In this document: positions 58,080 to 64,000 of the stretch, piece after piece
Position numbering within the stretch: position 1 is the first letter of the stretch
Layout of the letters: each line of letters starts with the position of its first letter
NCBI RefSeq assembly: GCF_000213175.1
Contig: NW_009799102.1
Span: 3,241,912 to 3,305,911 of the forward strand
Length of the DNA: 64,000 bases
Direction of reading: 5' to 3'
DNA from: Neurospora tetrasperma FGSC 2508
Lineage: Eukaryota > Ascomycota > Sordariomycetes > Sordariales > Sordariaceae
Made by a program: the position numbers and the translations under genes
The notes under the pieces: model-generated
Databases searched by the model: none
The model's input: only the letters and a program-made list of their open reading frames with translations
Told to the model about the DNA's origin: nothing

Positions 58080-58971
58080 AGAGGGATGACGAAGGGATGC
58101 GACGAGTTGAGTTCGAGATAGGATATGCTTCGGTCATGGCATGGCCGTGTAGATACCCCCCTTACGCTGTTTCAAAAGTGAGAGAAAAGCGAGGTATAGC
58201 GTGTGTGGCGCAATCAGGGAGAAGGGCGGCCTGGATTCTGTTCACCAATCTTTCTTGACGAAAGAAGCGTTGGTGAGGGAATCATGGATTTAATCACGTC
58301 ATTTCTTTTCCGGCTGGAGAGGGAGCCAGCGACTGACTCACTGCCATTCTTGTGGTCATTTATTCGCTTTGCCACATTGTTTGCGGAGTTTGCGGGTGCT
58401 ACTTGCTGGGTTCTGGTTTGGTTTTGCAAGTATGGTTTGGTGTCATGGGATATTAAAAAAACCAAAAAGGGTTGTTAGAGTATTCAAATCGAACATCTTT
58501 CCATCTAGCCTGTCCTAGTCATCCTCTCCATCATCTGCTGCTCTGGTTGGTTCCCTTATCAAGGCCCAGCCACGATCCGGCTACCTGGGAACATTGTGCA
58601 AGACATGCGGATATTATTCAAGAACATGTATGTCTGACCTTGCTATCATCTGAAACCGTTCACTCGGCACTCGGTAAGCCACGATAAACAGGCAATTGAT
58701 CATCTAATTGAACCCTCCCTCTTAGTGATCGGGTTATCTCACACAGTAAACTATCTAGACTACTCTGTTTCACATCTTTTGGCCGGAGTGAGCAAACTCG
58801 CGCGTCTTTTCGTTGTTCGTGGTTATTGTTATTTCTATCATAACCACCGCGAGACGTAGTGAGTACAAACGCACGCACCCACATACAGACGCACATAAAT
58901 ATAAAATAAGACATGTAGTAAAGAGGAACGAACATGAAAGTTGATTCAAAGAAGGAAAAGGGGAAAAAAGA
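58080..58971. other. Spacer between frh and the 5S rRNA gene
   Basis: This spacer includes the frh 3' UTR. I see no conserved frame. AT-rich sequence with runs of A just right of 58900 leads into the 5S terminator. Confidence 0.5.
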
Positions 58972-58973
58972 AA
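58964..58973 (-). terminator. RNA polymerase III T-run terminator of the 5S gene
   Basis: On the minus strand the 5S sequence ends GTATGTTT, then C, then six T (plus-strand A run at 58964-58969). A run of four or more T on the non-template strand is the usual Pol III stop signal. Confidence 0.8.
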
Positions 58974-59091
58974 CATACAACACCAGGGATTCGCTGGTCG
59001 TCACCGACCCAACTACTAGTCTGGCCCTCACTGGCTTATCTATGGGAGAGCGGACGGGATCCCGAGTTTTCCAGTGGGTATGGTCGTATGT
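58972..59091 (-). rRNA. 5S ribosomal RNA, dispersed copy
   Basis: Read on the minus strand, about 120 nt begin ACATACGACCATACCCACTG and end CTGGTGTTGTATGT, whose two ends pair as the 5S helix I. Internal landmarks are GGGATCCCGTCCGCTCTCCC, GATAAGCCAGTGAGGGCC and TAGTAGTTGGGTCGGTGACG, the last covering the internal control region (box C side). This is the Neurospora-type 5S sequence as I know it, recognised by eye. It is a lone copy about 0.9 kb downstream of frh, consistent with the dispersed 5S genes of Neurospora. The 3' end is uncertain by 1-2 nt. It looks intact, with its own TATA element and T-run, so it is probably functional. Confidence 0.95.
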
Positions 59092-59114
59092 GCTTTGTTG
59101 GTGTTATTTGAGTG

Positions 59115-59122
59115 TTTATAAA
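59115..59122 (-). promoter_or_regulatory. TATA element of the 5S rRNA gene
   Basis: TTTATAAA occupies positions -24 to -31 relative to the 5S start at 59091. Neurospora 5S genes are known to need a TATA element near -29 in addition to internal elements. Confidence 0.7.
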
Positions 59123-60244
59123 GAGACTAGAGCAAGCTCGAATGGGCAAGTAATCTGTGATCCCGGTGTCTATCAAAGTGTTTTGTTGATGTTTTGAGAT
59201 GTGAGGAAGGTGTCTTGAACTTTTGTGCTGTTTATTCGCTTCTCAATTATTTTATGTTGGCTAGGTAAGCAGAGTGAGTGGCAAGCAAGTGTTCGTTGGT
59301 GTCCACAACGTAAGTCGCAGTGTTCAGATGCATTGAACTGTTCCAATACTACTCTTTCACAAGTACCCATGTGGTCAACAAATAGTACCAACTACCTATC
59401 AGCGGTTCTAAACGTGACCTGCAAGATAGTCAGAGACATGAGAATGCAGAAAACAAGAAATAAGCGGGAAATTTCGTATCATGACATTACGCTGCGCTTT
59501 GCAGTGGTTGATGTATGTGATGCTATGCTAAACTGCCCTGCGTCTCTCTGCCTGCTCTCAGCTGAGCGCAAGATGTGAGAGAGATGAGGTACAGATGGAT
59601 GATGGATTACCAAATAGTTTGTAGTTTGGTCGGTCAGGTAGTTGAGGGAAAATAAAACTTGATATCTTTCAAATAGGGAATAACGCCACAGTGAAAAGTC
59701 ATAGAACAACATATGTAAATGTGAGAGAGTGTGTGGGTGACCATGAGTTGTGTGACTGTGACGACATGAAACGAAAAAAGAGACCAGTATGTCCTTCCTT
59801 TCCCTCTCCCCCTTCCTGTCTTTCCCTCTTCTTCCTCTCCTTCCTTCACTGTCTCCTCCTCCTCTCCCTTCCACCTTCCTCTCAACGTTCTCCCCTCTCC
59901 CCTTCCTCTCACAGTGGTATTCAAGATTTGTTGCTTTTTGCATTGCATAAAAGCAAGCGAGATGGTAAATGGTGGTAGTTGATGGTATAGACAACGAGGT
60001 TGGTTGGATACATAAAAAATAGGGAGTTAAATAAAAAAAAGGTAAAATCGACATCAAGTATGGGGGATATCTCTGGATCAACTACAAAACAACACGCCCT
60101 TATCCTAAATCGTCGTCATGATATGTCCCTTTGTGTTTCCAAATTTTCCAACAAGAATCTCGGATCAGCAACTAGATGGACTGCCAGTTCCTTGCACTAG
60201 ATAGATAGATAAATCGGCCCTTGCACTCTTTCTCCTCAACGAAC
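59123..60244. other. Spacer between the 5S and DENN genes, with polypyrimidine tract
   Basis: I see no gene. Positions about 59792-59911 form a 120-nt stretch of C and T on the plus strand with few interruptions. The section after 59990 is the probable 3' UTR of the DENN gene. Confidence 0.5.
59792..59911 (+). repeat. Polypyrimidine/polypurine tract
   Basis: About 120 nt are almost only C and T on the plus strand, with motifs such as CTTCCT and CCTCTCCC. It could form triplex (H-) DNA. It lies outside coding sequence. Confidence 0.85.
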
Positions 60245-63122
60245 TTAACGAGAGCTACCCAGGGCGCTGATCCTCGCACCCGAAGGACGGTGGATCAGGG
60301 ACTCTGCGTGCTTGCCGACGAAATTACTTGGCTCATGCGGGATGGGGTTCTCACTCTCGCTCCGTTCACCGGCGAGCTCATCCTCGTCGTCTTCGAGGAT
60401 TCTGGTGGGGATGTCGTGGTGCCCCAGGCTATACTGTTGGGAGGTGCGCTCAGGGGTCGTCGCCGTGCTAGCGATTGACATGCTAGTGCTGCTGCGGTTG
60501 GGAATGAGATCCGGTGTCGGCGGGATGCTGGAGACCCGTCCACTGGCACCGGGGTGGAGAAAAGAGTCGTCGCCGGCCTCGGTGGTCGCGACCGAGGTGC
60601 CGTCATCGCTGTGGGCGATTGAGAGATTACTCCCTCTCCTGCTTTTTGAATACATCCCGGCCCCTTTCGCCGAGAGTGGTTCGTGGTGTGTGCCAATTTC
60701 GGCGTCTTGCGCCAGCTGAAGTCCGTCTACCGCCGCTTGGCACTGCTCGGCGATGTTACGGATGATGTGCGCAATGGCATCAGTCTTGTCCTTGAGATGA
60801 CGGTCCGCCACGTCAACAAAGGTCTGGGACGAGATGCGCTTGCTCGCCAGGGTGAGATTCTTGATGAACCTCTCACTGTTGGGCTCCTCGCCGGCTGTAT
60901 ACAGGTTAGCATTCACTTCACAATAATTTGAATAGACAGACGAACGCTTACCAGTAGCCTCCTCTGCCTCCTGCGCAGCTGCGACAAAGCCGGCTTCAAT
61001 CTCAGCAGCCAACTCCTGTGGAGAGGTCATAGTTTTGACAATGTGCTCCATGTGGTGGTGTTGGCCAGAAATCAGGCTACGAAGATGAAGCACCACGCGA
61101 CGGGCCTCATCGCGTTGCCGGGTAATGGTGTTGTTAGTGTGTTGCAGGGCAGTAAGCTCCTTCCTATTTCTCTTACGCTCCCTCTCCAACTCCTCGGCGA
61201 TCTCCTGCTGAAGCACAAGGGCCTCAAGAGCGTCGTCACGTTGCTTCTCCGTACCCTGGAGGCGCATCTGCAGGCGGTTGTAGTCGCTCCTATGCTCCTC
61301 GATAAGGCTGCCCAGACGACGGTTCTCGCGTTTCGAGTTTTCGATCTTGGCCTTGAGGTCCTGAGTCTCCTTGGTGAGGGTCTCGGCAAAGGTCTGGAAC
61401 TTGAGGAACTGCTGCTTCCAGCTCTCCAGCTCATCGTTCAGGTAGTTGTTCCTCTTGGTGACCTTGCTGAGCTCCGTCTCCATACGCCCCTTGAGGTTGA
61501 TGAAATCCTGCCAAGCCTCCATCGCATCGCGCGAGTACTGGTTCCGCTCACGAACAATTTCATTCAGGTGTCTCATGGACACCTTTGTCATCAGAGGTTT
61601 CTTGGCGGAACCACCAAAGACGGCCTTGATGCCGGTGTTGCGGCCCATCTTCTCGCACACATGATCCATGACAGACATGACGGCATCCTGGTTCCACCAG
61701 TCAGGGTCCTGGATCGACTCCACCTCTCCACGCATGACAATGATCTGACCAGCGGGGATCAGCTTTCCACCGCCATAAGCGGAGCGAAGGTGGGGAGGAA
61801 CACCAGAAGGCGTGACGTCCCCGTTGAGAGCTTGAGTTAGACGGGTCACAAACTTATTGCGCTGACTAGGGGAAAGGGCGTTGGGTGGGCTTGAAGTGAG
61901 AACAAAGTTGCGGTCGAGATCCACAACCAGAGCATCCGCAGGAGGCGTGAAGAGCGACCTACACTCGGCCGTGATACCCAGGATATACGGACCAGGCTCT
62001 TCAACAAGCTGAGTAGCATGGCGGGCATGGACGATGGGGACATAAAGACCACTCCACTCATAAACGCGCACAGCAAAGCGAACAGTCTCAGCAGCCATCG
62101 TCAACATGGCCGGGTAGTGACTGACAAAGATGATGCGGCGAGTCGGCGAGATAGCTGCCTCGATGACACCAACGATGTTGGGAATAGACAAGCAGTTGAA
62201 CAGCGGCCACATGGCAAAGTTCTGGAAACCAGTGGGCGACGAGGGAAACTGGTAGCACAGCGCGTAATCCTTCATGTCGATGCGGACCAGGTCGTTCAAG
62301 CGAGGAGCAGGGAAGCTGAGAATCCGGGACACCTCCTCCGCGTGGAAAAGGTTAGTAGCCTTGTTCCAGTGAATCCACATGCCACGAAGGTAGTCGCCAA
62401 GCAGGTTGTAAAGCGGATAGCGAGAAAGAAAAGACAAGCAGTAAGGGATCCAGTACTGCTCATCCGGGTTGTCGAAGAAATCAGGTTCGGTCCTCCTTCT
62501 CAGCTCCCGAATCGTCTCGGCTCTCTTCTCGTCGGCGCGGGACCAGACACGCAAGCAAATTCCGTACAAGGTGTGGGAGGAATCCTGCTGAAGAACGAAG
62601 GCATGGTGAACGCAGTGTGGTTGACTTCTGCCAGTGCAAATTTCGACGTCGTGGGGAAAGCAAGCCTGTAAACATTGGTTAGCAAACAGGCAAATAAGCT
62701 GAAAAGGCGCTGATCAAACATGAAGAACCTACCCTCATGGCGTTGTGAAGAGCGCGAGCAATGTCATTATCTTGTTCCAACCTCGGACTGCTGCCCAGGA
62801 TCTCGGGAAGCCAAAATTGGCCAACAGCGCCCTTCATGTGACCGATCTTGCCCTGAGCCGGAGCAGGAGCCTTGACCCATTGTGAAGGCTCACGGCCGAC
62901 ACCGCACACCATGTAGGCATGAGTCAAGGTCTTGGGGGTGCGCTGCTGAGGCTTGCCATTGAGTGAGTTGGGCATTGGTTGAGTGATGCGGGAGTGAAGG
63001 GACGAGCTGCGGCTGGGGATGGCGGCATTGACGTCGGCCTGATCGCGGGCGATGGAACCGACATCACGCTCGCTGGTCCGTGGCCGCTGGAAGGAGGCGT
63101 GGGTTTTTAAAGACTGCATCAT
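60245..63122 (-). CDS. DENN (AEX-3) domain protein, probable Rab GEF
   Basis: Exons 62733-63122, 60952-62665 and 60245-60894 encode 917 residues. DENN proteins are usually guanine-nucleotide exchange factors for Rab GTPases in vesicle traffic. The uDENN part starts near HAYMVCGVGREPSQW and continues across the first splice as ACFPHDVEICTGRSQPHCVH, then FVLQQDSSHTLYGICLRVWSR. cDENN blocks are IPYCLSFLSRYPLYNLL, AISPTRRIIFVSHYPAML and YILGITAECRSLF..DALVVDLDRNF. A long coiled coil follows at about residues 490-650 (FINLKGRMETELSKVTKRNN to ELERERKRNRKELTALQH). The C-terminus is Ser/Thr-rich. Intron 60895-60951 is 57 nt, in frame and stop-free, but has clear donor GTAAGC, branch GCTAAC and acceptor CAG. 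The ATG at 63122 begins MMQSLKTHASF. The partner Rab is unknown. Confidence 0.9.
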
Positions 63123-63542
63123 AGTGCCGGCTGATGTCCCAAAGGGACGGCTGAGAGAAGGTTGACGGCGTGTGTTTCGAAATGTGGAAACAGCGAACGG
63201 TTCGAAGAGATGAAGTTATGTTGATCGGATCGATAACGTGGGCAGCCACTACCGGCGGGGACTGCCTTGTTTCCTCCTGCCGATCGCTGGACTTGCCAAG
63301 TTGGGTGATGAAAAGGAGAGTAGATGGTGGGTTTTGCGAGGTAGTCCCGTGTTCGATAGCGTTTGTGAGCGAAGAGAAAGTGAAGCGGCCACACCGATTG
63401 CCGTACTAAAGCGTAGCGAGAGTGAGCGTGTTGGTAGTAGAGATTGACGATGGCGACGACGGCGGCGATGGTGATGGGCAAGACAACACCAATTGGACCA
63501 GTGAGTGGTTGACAGTGACGGGAGCTCCCTGGAGGTTGGCGA

Positions 63543-63543
<1 letters not shown>

Positions 63544-63576
<33 letters not shown>
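63544..63576 (+). repeat. (AC)16 microsatellite
   Basis: This is a perfect AC dinucleotide repeat of 33 nt, about 420-455 bp upstream of the DENN gene ATG (GT on the gene strand). Confidence 0.95.
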
Positions 63577-63577
<1 letters not shown>

Positions 63578-63982
63578 GGGCGCGTACCGGGGAAGGGAAC
63601 CTGAAGGGCAACCTAGGACTGACTTTCTCCGTGGGACTGGGAGGTTGGCCGTGTGGTGTAAGCTCCTCTAGTGTTTAGGTAGACATTCGCACACTGAGAG
63701 AGAGGTCTGGATGAGAAAGGACACCCGCTGCACAACACAGTCGCGCAGATGATTAAGGCTACCAGGGGACTCCTTTCAACGAAGAAGGGCGGACCTGAAG
63801 CTGGGAGCGGAGGAGAGAGAAGGAAGTGGAGGAATCAGGTGTAGGTTTCCACGCACGCGAAAGGACGGGGACGGCAGAGACAAAAGGAAGCCGACAGAGT
63901 CGCAATCGCAGGGTCAGGAGCCAGGCCGGGAGTGAGCTGAGAGTGCACAGGACTCTAGTGTAAGCATTCTGGCAAGTGAGCA

Positions 63983-64000
63983 GGGGGGGGGGGGGGGGGG
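63983..64000 (+). repeat. Run of 18 G at the window edge
   Basis: Homopolymer G reaches the last base, so its full length is unknown. It may be a real G tract or an assembly edge. Confidence 0.9.

Larger units (their letters stand above)
63123..64000. other. Upstream region of the DENN gene to the window edge
   Basis: This is the promoter and leader of the minus-strand DENN gene. It contains an (AC)n microsatellite and ends in a G run. I see no other gene. Confidence 0.5.

Noticed and set aside
63544-63576. AC repeat considered as a telomere- or satellite-like element
   Set aside because: It is a simple dinucleotide microsatellite; no TTAGGG-type units occur near it.

Overview
The window reads as a euchromatic chromosome segment of a filamentous ascomycete, most likely Neurospora or a close Sordariales relative. 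Four things point there. Genes carry short spliceosomal introns (mostly 45-115 nt, GT..AG with GCTAAC/CTGAC branch sites). A single dispersed 5S rRNA gene sits between protein genes, as in Neurospora, instead of in an rDNA array. The FREQUENCY-interacting RNA helicase gene frh is present. A HET-domain gene is present. I built every exon model by hand by choosing splice sites that restore family motifs; in every complete multi-exon model the summed exons are a multiple of three, which is a useful internal check but not transcript evidence.

Layout. 1-1764 (minus): 5' two thirds of an atypical Rho-like small GTPase running off the left edge. 2979-4447 (+): kynurenine/glutamine-type aminotransferase with a probable mitochondrial form. 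4734-6243 (-): NAD(P) aldehyde dehydrogenase. 7731-11928 (+): xanthine dehydrogenase with a perfect UaY/PCO1-type operator and paired GATA sites upstream. 12229-15559 (-): meiotic SPO22/ZIP4. 16349-18466 (-): AcuK/ERT1-type zinc-cluster regulator of gluconeogenesis. 20220-23045 (+): HET-domain protein in a gene-sparse stretch (18.5-24.9 kb) that is the most accessory-looking part of the window. 24905-27740 (+): calpain. 29078-30898 (+): RING/TRAF zinc-finger protein. 32320-35798 (+): UFD2 E4 ubiquitin ligase. 37242-38613 (+): NAD(P)-dependent reductase of the cinnamoyl-CoA-reductase/GRE2 type. 38698-40143 (-): ORC6. 40926-43602 (+): mitochondrial i-AAA protease. 46961-50002 (+): SOG2 of the RAM network. 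51089-52570 (+): BLOC-1 subunit 1-like protein. 52898-53918 (-): very-long-chain enoyl-CoA reductase TSC13. 54702-58079 (+): frh. 58972-59091 (-): 5S rRNA. 60245-63122 (-): DENN-domain protein. The window ends in a run of 18 G.

The genes are mostly independent housekeeping or regulatory genes and do not form a cluster. The clearest regulatory logic is at xdh: a purine-inducer site together with nitrogen-catabolite GATA sites. No CRISPR array, transposon, prophage or recognisable secondary-metabolite cluster is visible, and no tRNA gene could be supported. The strongest items for follow-up are the atypical GTPase, the xdh operator, the microexon-split zinc cluster and Rossmann motif, the tandem duplication in the HET protein, and the 5S gene with its own TATA element.
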